From positions 1 through 24,992 of the forward strand of contig DATFXM010000157.1 of NCBI GenBank assembly GCA_035315885.1: 24,992 bases of DNA. Direction: 5' to 3'. The notes below the pieces were generated by a model that searched no databases, was not told the origin of the DNA, and was given only the letters and a program-made list of their open reading frames with translations. Shown one piece after another: positions 8,143-17,800 of this stretch (its first letter is position 1; each line of letters begins with the position of its first letter). The stretch comes from DATFXM01 sp035315885 (GTDB lineage Bacteria; Acidobacteriota; Blastocatellia; UBA7656). Position numbers and translations under genes: made by a program.

Positions 8143-9606
8143 TTAATCGACAAAGGTCCGATTGAGCGGGCTCAGATCGAGCGGCATTGCAGTATTGGGT
8201 TCGAACATGGATCCGATGCTCTGCTGAAATTGAAACAGATTGTCCGGATCCCAGTAGCGCTTGATTTCCAACAGGCGTTTGTAGTTTTCGCCGTAGTAGT
8301 TTTTGTTCCAGTTCGAGAGCAGCGGATCGATGTAGTTTACATACGAGCCCACAAAGTGGGGTTCAAGGTCCTGGAAAAAGTTGTAGGCCCATTCAATGTT
8401 TGCCCGTGCGTCCTGTGGCGTCTCCCAGATCGATTTCAGTTCAGGCACAAAACGGGCCTTGCGGTGGGGAAAGGCGGTGGCGTTGGGCGCAACGTCGCTG
8501 ATCTTTCCGCCCGCGTGGGTCCAAACGATGAAACTGGCAGCGGACGGCGCGTTTTTCATGTACTTCTCGAGAACGGCGATAGCGTTCGAAGTCATGGAAC
8601 GCGGGGGCATGATTCCGGCTCGGATGTAGGCCGACCGGCCCTTGACCAGGGTCGTCCTGCCGTTGACTTCTTCGAACTCAGGCAGGGTAAAGCTGTTGAG
8701 CTGAGCATAGATTGGCTTGGCCTTTAGCTCCAGAAGCGGCTGCACAAGCTTGATGCCTTGTTTGAATTCACCATTGTATACCGCGGTAAACCCGAACATG
8801 TTGGTGGTCTTCGATAAATCCACCGGGTCCGGCTGGTTCCCCCAGATGCCATACACCGCAAGCTCGTTTGGCAGGGACTCGACCCATTGATTGTAGAAGC
8901 CCAGTACTTCCTGGGCACCCTCCGGGTTGTAGCGGATTTGCGCCATGAACATTTTCGGAGTGCGCGGCTGATGTACCCGGATTTCCATATCGACCGCGAT
9001 TCCAAAATTACCTCCACCGCCGCCCTGACAAGCCCAGAACAGGTCTCGATCCTGCTTGGATTTCGAGTCTTTTGAGACTCGACGGTACTCACCGTCGGCG
9101 GTCACTAAGCCGACTGACAGGAGGTTGTCAACGCTCATGCCGTAGGAGCGCGACACGAAACTGAACCCGCCGCCCAGCATAAAGCCAGGAATCCCAACCG
9201 TAGGACACCCACCGCCGATTGGAATCAGACCGGTTCCGGTGTTCATCAGATAAAGGTAGACATCATTCCAACGCGCCCCCATTTGGACACGCACGATTCG
9301 ACGCTTTTGGTCGAGCGATATCGAATTCATCAAAGACAGATCGACGGCGATGGCCCCGGTGCCAAGGCAATAACCGGCAGCGCTGTGTCCGCCACCCCTG
9401 GCGGTGAGGCGCATATTGTGGGTGCGGGCGACTCGAATTGCGATCGCTACGTCGTTGACCGAGTTGGCCATGATGATGAAGGAGGGATGCTGTTGAACTC
9501 GGCCGTTGTCGATTTCTACGGCTTGCTGATAGGCATCCTGGTTTGGCAGAAGAACGTAGCCGCTTAGTTCTCCACTCAGACGGGTAAGGAAATCCTTAGA
9601 GGTCAC
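8143..9606 (-). CDS. FAD-linked oxidase, berberine-bridge/GOOX type, predicted bicovalent flavin
   Basis: A 487-residue PCMH-type flavoprotein with a C-terminal BBE segment (NYYGENYKRLLEIKRYWDPD). His74 in RGGGHSAAG and Cys134 in GGGCPTVG are the positions that in glucooligosaccharide oxidase (His70/Cys130) and berberine bridge enzyme hold FAD by two covalent bonds; the 60-residue spacing equals that of GOOX. Relatives oxidise sugars, alcohols or alkaloid-like compounds with O2 or another acceptor. No signal peptide. The start is GTG at 9606, seven nt after GGAGG (9618-9614). An upstream in-frame ATG at 9735 lies within the promoter -35 box, so it cannot be the start. It is the first gene of the five-gene operon. 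The substrate is unknown; a carbohydrate is plausible from the neighbouring sugar-dehydrogenase subunits. Confidence 0.88.
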   Translation of the reverse strand: MTSKDFLTRLSGELSGYVLLPNQDAYQQAVEIDNGRVQQHPSFIIMANSVNDVAIAIRVARTHNMRLTARGGGHSAAGYCLGTGAIAVDLSLMNSISLDQKRRIVRVQMGARWNDVYLYLMNTGTGLIPIGGGCPTVGIPGFMLGGGFSFVSRSYGMSVDNLLSVGLVTADGEYRRVSKDSKSKQDRDLFWACQGGGGGNFGIAVDMEIRVHQPRTPKMFMAQIRYNPEGAQEVLGFYNQWVESLPNELAVYGIWGNQPDPVDLSKTTNMFGFTAVYNGEFKQGIKLVQPLLELKAKPIYAQLNSFTLPEFEEVNGRTTLVKGRSAYIRAGIMPPRSMTSNAIAVLEKYMKNAPSAASFIVWTHAGGKISDVAPNATAFPHRKARFVPELKSIWETPQDARANIEWAYNFFQDLEPHFVGSYVNYIDPLLSNWNKNYYGENYKRLLEIKRYWDPDNLFQFQQSIGSMFEPNTAMPLDLSPLNRTFVD

Positions 9607-9706
9607 CGACTGTCCTCCTGAGGAGAGATTGGTAAAGTACCTGCGCCTGAACCGGCTTCTGAAATCAGACTGATTGTTGCTCGGGCAATTGAAACTTGCC
9701 GCGCGG

Positions 9707-9735
9707 ATAGTAATAAAAACCGCTTTGAAGGTCAA
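9707..9735 (-). promoter_or_regulatory. Sigma-70-like promoter of the redox operon
   Basis: On the minus strand TTGACC (9735-9730) is followed after exactly 17 nt by TACTAT (9712-9707). This predicts a transcript start near 9700 and a leader of about 95 nt before the GTG at 9606. It is the best promoter match in the window and sits immediately next to the palindromic repeat at 9739-9828. No operator could be identified. Confidence 0.6.
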
Positions 9736-9738
9736 TAG

Positions 9739-9828
9739 GCAGTAGGCAGTATGCAGTTCCGGACGCTCTTGAGGAGGGCGATGTTTCTAGCTCCTCCGGA
9801 GGGGCCGAAACTGCCTACTGCCTACTGC
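9739..9828. repeat. Inverted repeat with GCAGTAG heptamers between polX and the redox operon
   Basis: The left arm (9739-9762) begins GCAGTAGGCAGTATGCAG and the right arm (9805-9828) is its inverse with two mismatches over 24 nt. The 42-nt centre can fold further through GAGGAG/CTCCTC and the palindrome CCTCCGGAGG. On the minus strand this hairpin follows polX directly, and the polX TAG stop (9824-9822) lies inside the right arm. It could end or protect the polX transcript and separate it from the promoter at 9707-9735. There is no T-run. Confidence 0.7.
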
Positions 9829-11546
9829 GAGTCTCTGTTCAGCCATTGCTCGAGGCAAGCAAGGGGCCACGTAGTCACCACCGTCTCAGCTCGCACCCAA
9901 CCGCGACGCGCCTGAAAAACACCATACTTGATCTGATCGAGCTGCGACACGCTGTGCGCATCGGAGTTTATTGCCAGCAACGCTCCGCCCTCCTGCGCCA
10001 CCCGAGCCATCGTGTCGGTCAAATCCAAGCGGTATGGAGAACCGTTTACTTCCAGCGCCACGCGCGCCTCCGCGGCCGCTCGCACCACTCGCTCCAGATC
10101 GAACTCCACCGGCCCACGGCTCCCCAGCAATCGCGTGGTCGGATGACCGATGATGTCAACGTGAGGACTCGAGATCGCGTCCAGCAATCGGCCAGTCATT
10201 TCGTCTTTGCTTTGCTTGAAGGAGGCGTGCACCGAAGCGGTCACAACATCAAAACGCGCAAGGATCGAGTCAGGGTAATCTAGCTTGCCGTTGGGCAGGA
10301 TATCCACCTCCGTGCCAAACAGAATGCGAAGCTTCTGCCCCCGCCAGATCTTACGAAGTTTTTCCAGCTCTTCCAGTTTTTGTTCGAGGCGGTCGAGGTC
10401 AAGACCTCGCGCGACTCGGGCTGACGGGGAATGATCCGCCGGCGCAAAGTATTCGTAGCCCAGTTGGCCGGCGCGCTCTACCATCTCTTTCATGCTCGCG
10501 CGCCCATCGGAATACGTCGTGTGCGAGTGCAAATCACCACGAAGATCCCTGACCTCGACCAGTTCCGGAAGACGATCGTCGAGCGCTACATCTATTTCTC
10601 CGCGATCTTCTCGAAGCTCAGGCGGAATCAGCGGCATTTTCAAAGCGCGGTAGACGTCTTTCTCGTCTTCTCCTGCGATTCGCTTCGATCCGTGAAACAC
10701 TCCGTACTCGCTGAGCTTCAGTCCTCGCGCCCGCGCTATCGTGCGCAGATGCACGTTGTGCTCTTTCGAGCCGGTGAAGTACACAAGGGCTGCACCGTAC
10801 GCGCTCTCATCAAGCGCTCGAACGTCGACCTGCAATCCTTCATTGATGAGCACCGTTGCGCGAGTATCTCCAAGTGCGAGGACCTGCTTTACCGCGGGCA
10901 ACTTCGAAAACTCGCTAAGCGATCGAGCGGTGTCCGTAGAGACCAGGAGCAAATCAAGATCGGCGATCGTCTCCCGATGCCGGCGAATGGATCCCGCTAT
11001 GTCGGCGCGCTTGACTGATGGAAGCTTCCGAACCGCCGCGAGAAGACCATCGGCGATCGGAAGGGCCGCACCGAGCGGTATACGTTTCCTGCCTGCAAGC
11101 CATAGCTCTAATCCACGACGGAGATTCTCGGCTCTCTTATCGCCAAATCCTTTTAATTTTCCGAGAGTACCATTCTCGATCACGCTGTTCAGGTCTTCGA
11201 TACTTTCAATTCCGAGCTTCTTATGGAGAATCGAAAGCGTCTTGGGCCCTAAGCCGGGAACTTCCATCAGGTCGATCAGAGAAGCGGGTATCCCCTTGCA
11301 AGCCGCAATGTAACGTTGCACCTCGCCAGTCTCAATGTACTCTTCAATCATCGCGGCGAGATCTTTTCCGACACCCGGAATCTCACCGAGCCTGCGCTCG
11401 GCGGACATCGAGGTCAGGTCCTCCTCCAGATCTCTCAGAGAGACTGCGGCTCGTTGGTATGCGAGGATACGAAACCGGTCTTCGCCCTTGAACGCCAGCA
11501 CGCGCGACATTCGGTCGAATAGTTCTGCTAATTCGTTGTTGATCAT
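9822..11546 (-). CDS. polX: DNA polymerase/3'-5' exonuclease PolX with PHP domain
   Basis: A 574-residue protein of standard PolX length. An N-terminal helix-hairpin-helix region (1-150) contains IPGVG (56-60) and VPGLG (96-100). The family-X palm has GSIRR (185-189) and catalytic Asp196, Asp198 (DLDLLLVS) and Asp241 (QVDVR). The C-terminal PHP domain keeps its metal ligands: HSH (340-342), DH (371-372), Glu413 (GTEVDI), His440, His468 (GHPTTR) and Asp529/His531 (SDAH). It should fill short gaps in DNA repair and trim 3' ends. The start MINNELAELF is chosen by comparison with the family; upstream in-frame codons to 11675 look non-coding. No good ribosome site precedes it. The last codons and TAG stop fall in a GCAGTAG heptamer array. 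It is divergent from the padR gene. Confidence 0.93.
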   Translation of the reverse strand: MINNELAELFDRMSRVLAFKGEDRFRILAYQRAAVSLRDLEEDLTSMSAERRLGEIPGVGKDLAAMIEEYIETGEVQRYIAACKGIPASLIDLMEVPGLGPKTLSILHKKLGIESIEDLNSVIENGTLGKLKGFGDKRAENLRRGLELWLAGRKRIPLGAALPIADGLLAAVRKLPSVKRADIAGSIRRHRETIADLDLLLVSTDTARSLSEFSKLPAVKQVLALGDTRATVLINEGLQVDVRALDESAYGAALVYFTGSKEHNVHLRTIARARGLKLSEYGVFHGSKRIAGEDEKDVYRALKMPLIPPELREDRGEIDVALDDRLPELVEVRDLRGDLHSHTTYSDGRASMKEMVERAGQLGYEYFAPADHSPSARVARGLDLDRLEQKLEELEKLRKIWRGQKLRILFGTEVDILPNGKLDYPDSILARFDVVTASVHASFKQSKDEMTGRLLDAISSPHVDIIGHPTTRLLGSRGPVEFDLERVVRAAAEARVALEVNGSPYRLDLTDTMARVAQEGGALLAINSDAHSVSQLDQIKYGVFQARRGWVRAETVVTTWPLACLEQWLNRDSQ

Positions 11547-11750
11547 GTTTGATCGAACCGACGGTCCCCTAAACCAGCTTGCCGCAAGATCAGTCAAGTT
11601 AAGGCACCGCGATTGTATCTGAATCCCATCTGATTCGCTTCGGCCGGCCAGTATACCATCAAGGGAGCCTATCATTCATATTGCTATCCAATACGGACCA
11701 TGCCACTATACATCTGGCCAACCAATAGGAGACCACTCGAGGAGAACGGG

Positions 11751-12095
11751 ATGGGCGATAAAACGGATGTCTGGCAGGGAACGCTTGCGCTGATGATTCT
11801 CAAGACCCTTGAAGCACTCGGACCTCTCCACGGCTACGGTATAGCTCGCCGCATAGAACAGACCAGCGGAAACCTGCTTACCTTGAACTATGGAACGCTG
11901 TATCCCGCACTTCTCAAGCTCGAGCAGGAGGGTTCGATCACTTCCGAGTGGGGAGTTTCCGATAACAACCGAAAGGCAAAGTTCTACCGGCTTACGCGGT
12001 CGGGCCGGAAACAGCTCAAGATTGAAACTCAGGAATGGGAACAGACCATTGAGATTCTCGCGCGATTTCTCGCGCCCACGGAGGACCCGGCATGA
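11751..12095 (+). CDS. PadR-family transcriptional regulator
   Basis: A 114-residue winged-helix repressor of the short PadR type. The N-terminal helix-turn-helix contains LHGYGIARRIEQTS and NYGTLYPALLKLEQEG (wing approach), then RKAKFYRLTRSGRKQL, followed by a short C-terminal dimerisation helix. ATG at 11751 is preceded by AGGAG (11739-11743), seven nt away; an in-frame ATG at 11700 adds an unconvincing extension. Its stop overlaps the start of the permease by ATGA, so the two are translationally coupled. In acidobacteria this pair is a recurrent unit and PadR is presumed to repress its own operon in response to a compound related to the transporter. I could not define an ATGT/ACAT-type operator in the 204-nt region shared with polX. 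Confidence 0.92.
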   Translation: MGDKTDVWQGTLALMILKTLEALGPLHGYGIARRIEQTSGNLLTLNYGTLYPALLKLEQEGSITSEWGVSDNNRKAKFYRLTRSGRKQLKIETQEWEQTIEILARFLAPTEDPA

Positions 12096-14737
12096 AACGC
12101 CTGCGAGCATTCTTGTTTAAGCTGGCCGGCCTGTTCAACAAGGAACGCCGCGAGCGAGAGCTTGCTGACGAGATCGAGAGTCACCTCCAGTTGCACATCG
12201 AAGACAATTTACGCGCGGGCATGTCTCCGGAATTGGCACGACGTCACGCGCTGGTAAGCCTTGGAAGCCTGGAATCGGCCAAGGAGTCCTATCGCGCCGC
12301 CGCCACGCTGCCGGCAGTCGAGAGCCTGCTCCAGGATGTAACGTTTTCGGTTCGACAACTGCGCAAAAATCCCGGGTTCACGTTCACCGCGATCGTGATG
12401 CTGGCTCTTGGTTTGTGCAGTAGCGTGGCGATATTTGCTTTTGTAGATGCCGCGCTCATCAAGCCTTTGCCATATCAAGACTCGTCCCGGCTGGTCGGCG
12501 TCTACGAGACCGTACCCATTTTCCCGAGAAGCAATCTTTCGTATCTGGATTACCTCGATTGGAAGAGGCTCAACAACGTGTTCAGCTCGCTGGACGTATA
12601 TCAGCGCACCGGACATATCTTGACTACTTCGGCTGGCGCGCAGATCGTTCGGGGCGCTCGAGTAAGCGACGGTTTTTTTCGAACGCTTGGCGTCTCTCCG
12701 ATACTCGGCCGCGATTTCTATGACGGCGAAGACCTGCCTGCTGCACCGAGGACGCTCCTGCTGACTTACGAAGCATGGCAAAACCGTTACGGCGCAAAGG
12801 AAGATGTAATCGGCCAGGCTGTGACTCTCGACGGTAAAGCGAATACGATCATCGGCGTGCTGCCGGCTGGGTTTCACTTTGCTCCGGTTGAACCCGCCGA
12901 GTTTTGGACCACGCTTCATCGTTCGGGATCCTGTGATGACAGAAGAAGCTGCCACAACCTCTACGGCGTTGCGCGGCTCAAAGACGGGGTGACACTCGGC
13001 ACCGCTTTGGCAGATGTGAAGCTAATTGCGCAACGTCTGGAAGAACAATACCCGGAGACCAATCGCGATCAGGGTGCGGCATTGGTCTCTCTGAGCGAAG
13101 TCATTGTAGGAGACGTCCGGCCAATATTGCTGGTGCTTCTTGGGGGCGCCGGACTGCTTTTACTGATCGCCACGGTGAACGTTTCGAGTCTGCTCCTCGT
13201 GCGGTCAGAAGGCCGCAAGCGAGAGATCGCCGTTCGAAGCGCGCTTGGCGCTTCACCCGGCAGGCTGGTGCGGTTGTTCGTGACCGAGGGAATCGTGTTG
13301 GTGATTGCCAGCGGCTCACTTGGTCTGATGGGGGCGTGGTGGCTGGTGCACCTCCTCGCGAGACTGATCCCCCCGGACATGTTGGGCGGTCTGTCCTTTC
13401 TGCGGGAGTTGAGCTTGAACGGCCGAGTGATGGGGTTTGGCGGCACAATCTCTCTGCTGGCGGCAGTCCTCTTCTCTACTGTTCCAACACTCCGATTGTC
13501 TCTGTCGGAGGTAAGACAGGGTCTAGCGGAAAGCAGCCGTGGTTCTTCGGGGACGATGTGGCGGCGGCTTGGGTCGAAGCTCGTAGTGATCGAGCTGGCC
13601 ACGGCGGTTGTGCTGCTTGCAGGGGCGGGCCTATTTGGAAAGAGTTTGTACCGTCTGCTTCACGTTGAGATCGGAATGCAGCCTGAAAACGTCTTCCTCC
13701 TTCAGCTCTCGGCGCCAATGACTGGATACGACACGAACGCGAAAACAATTGCTCTCCATCGGGAGGTCTTCGACAGGATTGCGGCTCTGCCTGGGGTGAC
13801 GTACGCCGGATCAACCAGCAACCTCCCGGTCAGTCACAACGGCAACACGATCTGGTTCTGGATCGGGGAACAGCCGCGGAGCAGCGAACACAACGAAGTA
13901 GCGGAGCGCACCGTTAGTCCGGACCTGTTCTCTGCGCTTGGAGCGCGAATGTTGCGCGGGCGGCCGTTCGCCGAGTCGGACGATGCGTCGAAGCTTCGCG
14001 TTGGGATCATAAACAATGAGATGGAGAAACAGTTCTTTGCCGGAGAAGATCCGATCGGCAAACAACTCCTTTATCTCGAGGAGTCGATGCCGATTTCGAT
14101 ACAAATCGTCGGCGTAGTCGAAGACATCAAGGAAGGACAACTGGACACGGCAACGCCTCCTGTTCTGTATCTGCCATTCAAACAGGATCCGGATTCCGAC
14201 TTCGGCATTGTGGTTCGCACATCACAGTCCGCGAACCTTATTCCGGAGATGAGTGGAGTGATCCGCAGCATTGATCCTTCGATTGTGACGTTTGGCGGAA
14301 AGACGTTGGCTGACAGAATCTCCGATTCGCGATCCGCATATATGCATCGCTCGTCGGCTTGGCTGGTGGGCGGATTCGCGGCAGTCGCATTGTTGCTGAG
14401 CGTAGTCGGGCTCTACGGTGTCATCGCGTATTCGGTGAGTCAGAGAACCCGCGAGATCGGAGTTCGAATGGCGCTGGGGGCCCAGCCGGCGTCGGTTTAC
14501 GCGCTCATCCTGCGTGAGGCAGGAGGATTGAGTGCCGTTGGGATTGGTGCGGGTTTGATTTGCTCTCTTGCGGCGGCGATATTGAGCGAGAAGCTGTTGT
14601 TCGGCATTCAGTGGTGGGACGTGCCGACATTGGCAGCGGTAGCACTGGTACTTGCAATCGCTTCGCTGATCGCGGGGTACATCCCGGCGCGACGTGCCGC
14701 TTCGGTCAATCCGGTTCAAGCGCTACGCTCAGAATGA
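12092..14737 (+). CDS. PadR-coupled ADOP-family MacB/FtsX-like permease
   Basis: An 881-residue membrane protein. It starts with a soluble, charged prefix of about 80 residues (RRERELADEIESHLQLHIED, 19-38), the module found on PadR-linked ADOP proteins. A first membrane segment follows near 96-124 and a MacB-type periplasmic domain to about 340. A first FtsX core around 345-420 has REIAVRSALGASPGRLVRLF (377-396), and further membrane segments lie near 445-465 and 495-515. A second periplasmic domain precedes the final core, which has REIGVRMALGAQPASVYALI (787-806). The ending IPARRAASVNPVQALRSE is family-typical. No ATPase gene is next to it. It probably moves a substrate across, or acts mechanically at, the inner membrane, but the substrate is unknown. 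Expression is tied to the upstream padR by a 4-nt overlap. A strong hairpin follows the stop codon. Confidence 0.92.
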   Translation: MKRLRAFLFKLAGLFNKERRERELADEIESHLQLHIEDNLRAGMSPELARRHALVSLGSLESAKESYRAAATLPAVESLLQDVTFSVRQLRKNPGFTFTAIVMLALGLCSSVAIFAFVDAALIKPLPYQDSSRLVGVYETVPIFPRSNLSYLDYLDWKRLNNVFSSLDVYQRTGHILTTSAGAQIVRGARVSDGFFRTLGVSPILGRDFYDGEDLPAAPRTLLLTYEAWQNRYGAKEDVIGQAVTLDGKANTIIGVLPAGFHFAPVEPAEFWTTLHRSGSCDDRRSCHNLYGVARLKDGVTLGTALADVKLIAQRLEEQYPETNRDQGAALVSLSEVIVGDVRPILLVLLGGAGLLLLIATVNVSSLLLVRSEGRKREIAVRSALGASPGRLVRLFVTEGIVLVIASGSLGLMGAWWLVHLLARLIPPDMLGGLSFLRELSLNGRVMGFGGTISLLAAVLFSTVPTLRLSLSEVRQGLAESSRGSSGTMWRRLGSKLVVIELATAVVLLAGAGLFGKSLYRLLHVEIGMQPENVFLLQLSAPMTGYDTNAKTIALHREVFDRIAALPGVTYAGSTSNLPVSHNGNTIWFWIGEQPRSSEHNEVAERTVSPDLFSALGARMLRGRPFAESDDASKLRVGIINNEMEKQFFAGEDPIGKQLLYLEESMPISIQIVGVVEDIKEGQLDTATPPVLYLPFKQDPDSDFGIVVRTSQSANLIPEMSGVIRSIDPSIVTFGGKTLADRISDSRSAYMHRSSAWLVGGFAAVALLLSVVGLYGVIAYSVSQRTREIGVRMALGAQPASVYALILREAGGLSAVGIGAGLICSLAAAILSEKLLFGIQWWDVPTLAAVALVLAIASLIAGYIPARRAASVNPVQALRSE

Positions 14738-14747
14738 GTACACCCGC

Positions 14748-14797
14748 AATCGGGGAATCAGCGCAAAGACTTCGCGCGTTTGCGCTGATTCCCGATT
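14748..14797. terminator. Strong hairpin between convergent genes
   Basis: Left arm AATCGGGGAATCAGCGCAAA (14748-14767), an 11-nt loop, and right arm at 14779-14797 that pairs over 19 bp with one bulged G. It lies between the stop codons of the ADOP permease (14737, plus) and the nuclease gene (14813, minus), the position of a bidirectional terminator. No T-run follows on either strand, so it may act as a transcript-end stabiliser or need Rho. Confidence 0.65.
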
Positions 14798-14812
14798 CAG
14801 AACCTCACCAGA

Positions 14813-17800
14813 TTAGTCTTCGGTACTCTCTTTAGCTTTGTCCCACGCGTCGCCGTAGTGGCCAATCGCGTCGTGGTAATGATGGTTGGCGTTGTCTTGA
14901 TCACCCTTGCGCAAGTGGTCTGCAGCCTTGTCCAGCTTCTTCGGATCGCCTCCGGCATCCGTCGCATCGCTGATCGCAACAACTGCGACCAGACGATTCG
15001 CGTTTACCAGATCGTCGATGAAGCCCTGAAGCACAGAATCAGGAATCGTGCTCCTCTTGTCCTTTTGCAGATCCACGAGCAGGGCGACCGCGTCATTCAA
15101 CAGATCGAATACTCTCTGGCTATGACGCGGATCCACGTGCATATCATCCACCCACAGTGTTGGATCAAGGGCTAACGTCAGCTTATTGATGATCCGATCG
15201 AGACCTTGCTGATCAACGCGGTTCGTCACCGTTTGCCGCAAAGCCACGATCTGATCGCGCACTCCCTGCACGATGCCGCGCGCACCGAGAGTTGTGACTG
15301 TGAAGCTGCCTACCGCTGTGTTATGACGAATGTCCATTGCAGAGCACGTCACCGTCACCACTCCCACCGCGAAGGTGCTGCCGGAAGGCGGCGTGCAACT
15401 AACCGGCACGGCACCGTCTACGAGATCCGAAGCAGAGGTGGTGAAACTGACCGTGGCGCCGGCGCCGCTCGTAGCTTTGGCAAGGATGTTCGACGGTACG
15501 ATCAGAGTCGGAGGCGTTGTATCCACGATCGTAATGTTGAAATGAGCCGAAGCGGTGTTGCCATGTTCGTCTGAAGAAGAACACGTCACGGTCGTAGTGC
15601 CTAGCGGGAACACGCTTCCAGATGAGGGCGAGCACGCAACCGGCCGCGGACCGTCCACCTGGTCCACTGCTGAAGCGACGAAGGTCACAAGCCTGCCGGC
15701 CGTCCCGGTGGCTTCACCGGTGACGTCGGACGGTACCGTGATTACCGGTGCAACCGTGTCGACGAAGATCACGGTCACATTCACCGTCCCGGTCGCGCAC
15801 TTGCTGTCGGGAGCTCCCGCGGTCGAGCCGTTGTCGCACACTGTGTACTCAAACGACGCCGAACCAAAGAAGTCATGATCCGGTGAGTAATTGACGACGC
15901 CGCTGCTCAAGGTGACGGTTCCGTGCGTGCCGGGCGTCGGCGACACGGAAGTAACGGTGATCGTCTGGCCTGTCTCGTTCGGCCCGGCGTCATCATTCGT
16001 CAGCAGGTCGGTGGCGGGGAACATCAGCATCGTATTCATGTTGGTGCTCTTGCTGTCGGTTCCAGCGAATGGAGGATCGTTCACTTCGGTCACGTTGATG
16101 TTCACGGTCGCAGGCTGTGAATCCAGAGTCCCATCGCTCGCCTTGAAAACTAGGCTGTCAGGTCCCGAATAATTCGATGCCGGCGTATAAACAAGGTTCG
16201 CACCCGAGCCCGACATAGTGCCGTGTGCAGGTCCGGTGACCACGGTGAAGCTGAGACTGGTGTTGACCTTGACATCGTTGGCGGTCAGGGTAATCGAGAG
16301 CGTGTTGTCCTCGGCGGTTGTCAGATTCTGATCCAATGCCACCGGTGCAGTGTCATTGACCGCATCGAACTTCGACTCGATTGCATCCTGAATCGAATCC
16401 GGAACGTTCGAGAAGAAGTTATAACCGGTGAGGGCCTCGACTTGATCTACAGTAGCGAGATACTTCTGCCACTGGTCGTTCCGAATGCCCTGCAAGTTCG
16501 GCATGATCACTGCGATTGTTCTCGTTTGATTTGTCACGCGGTTTACATCGTCGTCTCCGACGGGCAACACCAGAGCGACCTTCCACGTTTCTTGAGGCAC
16601 TACAACGTTGCCGTTGGCGATCACCGAAGCGGGACCATTCGACCCAACCCCGCCCTGGCCCGACGGGCCCGAGATTATGTAGAGCTCATTGCCCTGACCG
16701 ACGACCACCCGCAGATAGCTTTCGAACCCCGCCCAGGGACCCTGATTGTTGTCCGGCGCCTGCGGCACCATGTTGGTCATCAAAAAGGTGTTCGAGTTGT
16801 CCTGAACCGAAGCTGTTCTATCAGCAGAGGGGCACATATGACCTCGATCAAACCCCGATCCGGAATAGTCGGTGCCCAGAACCTGATAGAAGCCGGGGGG
16901 TAAGTCGGTATCGTTTCTGAAATCGTCCTGCCGTGGTGTGCTGCCGAACCACGTCTGGTCAAGGTGCCAGCTCGTCCAGTTGGGAGTGCCCTTCAGTCGA
17001 TTGTAAGAGAGCGAGTACTGCACCTTCTGCATCAGGAAGTTTGTATCGTTGACAACGTCCGTGGTTGCGCCGCTCGGATTGCCCATCACCAGATTTTCGG
17101 CCGGGTCGTGTGCCGAGCCGAAGGTCCAGATGTAGTCCGCGGCTAGGTGATCGGGCGGATCTATCGTGTCCTGATCGCTGACAAACACAGCGAAGATAGT
17201 CACCGTCACTTGCTCTAGCGGGACAAAACTCGTGTCCGGCTTGAGAGTGAAGATCGTTGGTCCTCCGCTGACCATGGCTGTGTGAGCGCCGCTCAGAGTG
17301 CCGCTGATGCTGAACCAGTTTCCTGTTACGTCAACCGGTTCGTCGAAGCGAATCGTGATGCTTGAATCGATCGGTACGCTGTTGGCGTTGCGCGCCGGAA
17401 TTGTAGAGAAGACTTCGGGCTCCAGGTCGCCGGCCGGACAAACGTGAGCCGGCGATGCTGAGTTGCGAGGATCTGGTGGATTGACGGTGAAGTCGGCGGA
17501 GTTGTCGTCCGTGTCTTTGCATCCGAGATGGGTTCTGAACGCCGCCAGGGTGTTGCCCAGATCCGGCGCAGCGCCCGTACCCTCGAAGCACGACGCTGAA
17601 CTACCATAACCCACCAGGTCGATGATGTTACTGCCCGAGGGGCAGGAGCCGCTCAGCGCAGTCGAATTGTTTACCAGTGCCACTTTTGCGCTGGTAGCGG
17701 ACATGGCAATCGTTCCGACAGCATCCGGAGTCGGCAGATCCAAGGATCCTCCGTTGCCCGCCGCCTCCTGCACGAGGTAGTAGCCGCCCGACGGGATGAT

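Noticed and set aside
9607..9735. A 43-codon extension of the BBE oxidase starting at ATG 9735
   Set aside because: The ATG lies in the -35 box of the promoter, and GTG 9606 has an ideal ribosome site seven nt upstream.
11547..11675. A 43-codon N-terminal extension of PolX
   Set aside because: The extension has no family similarity, while MINNELAELF matches the usual PolX N-terminus.
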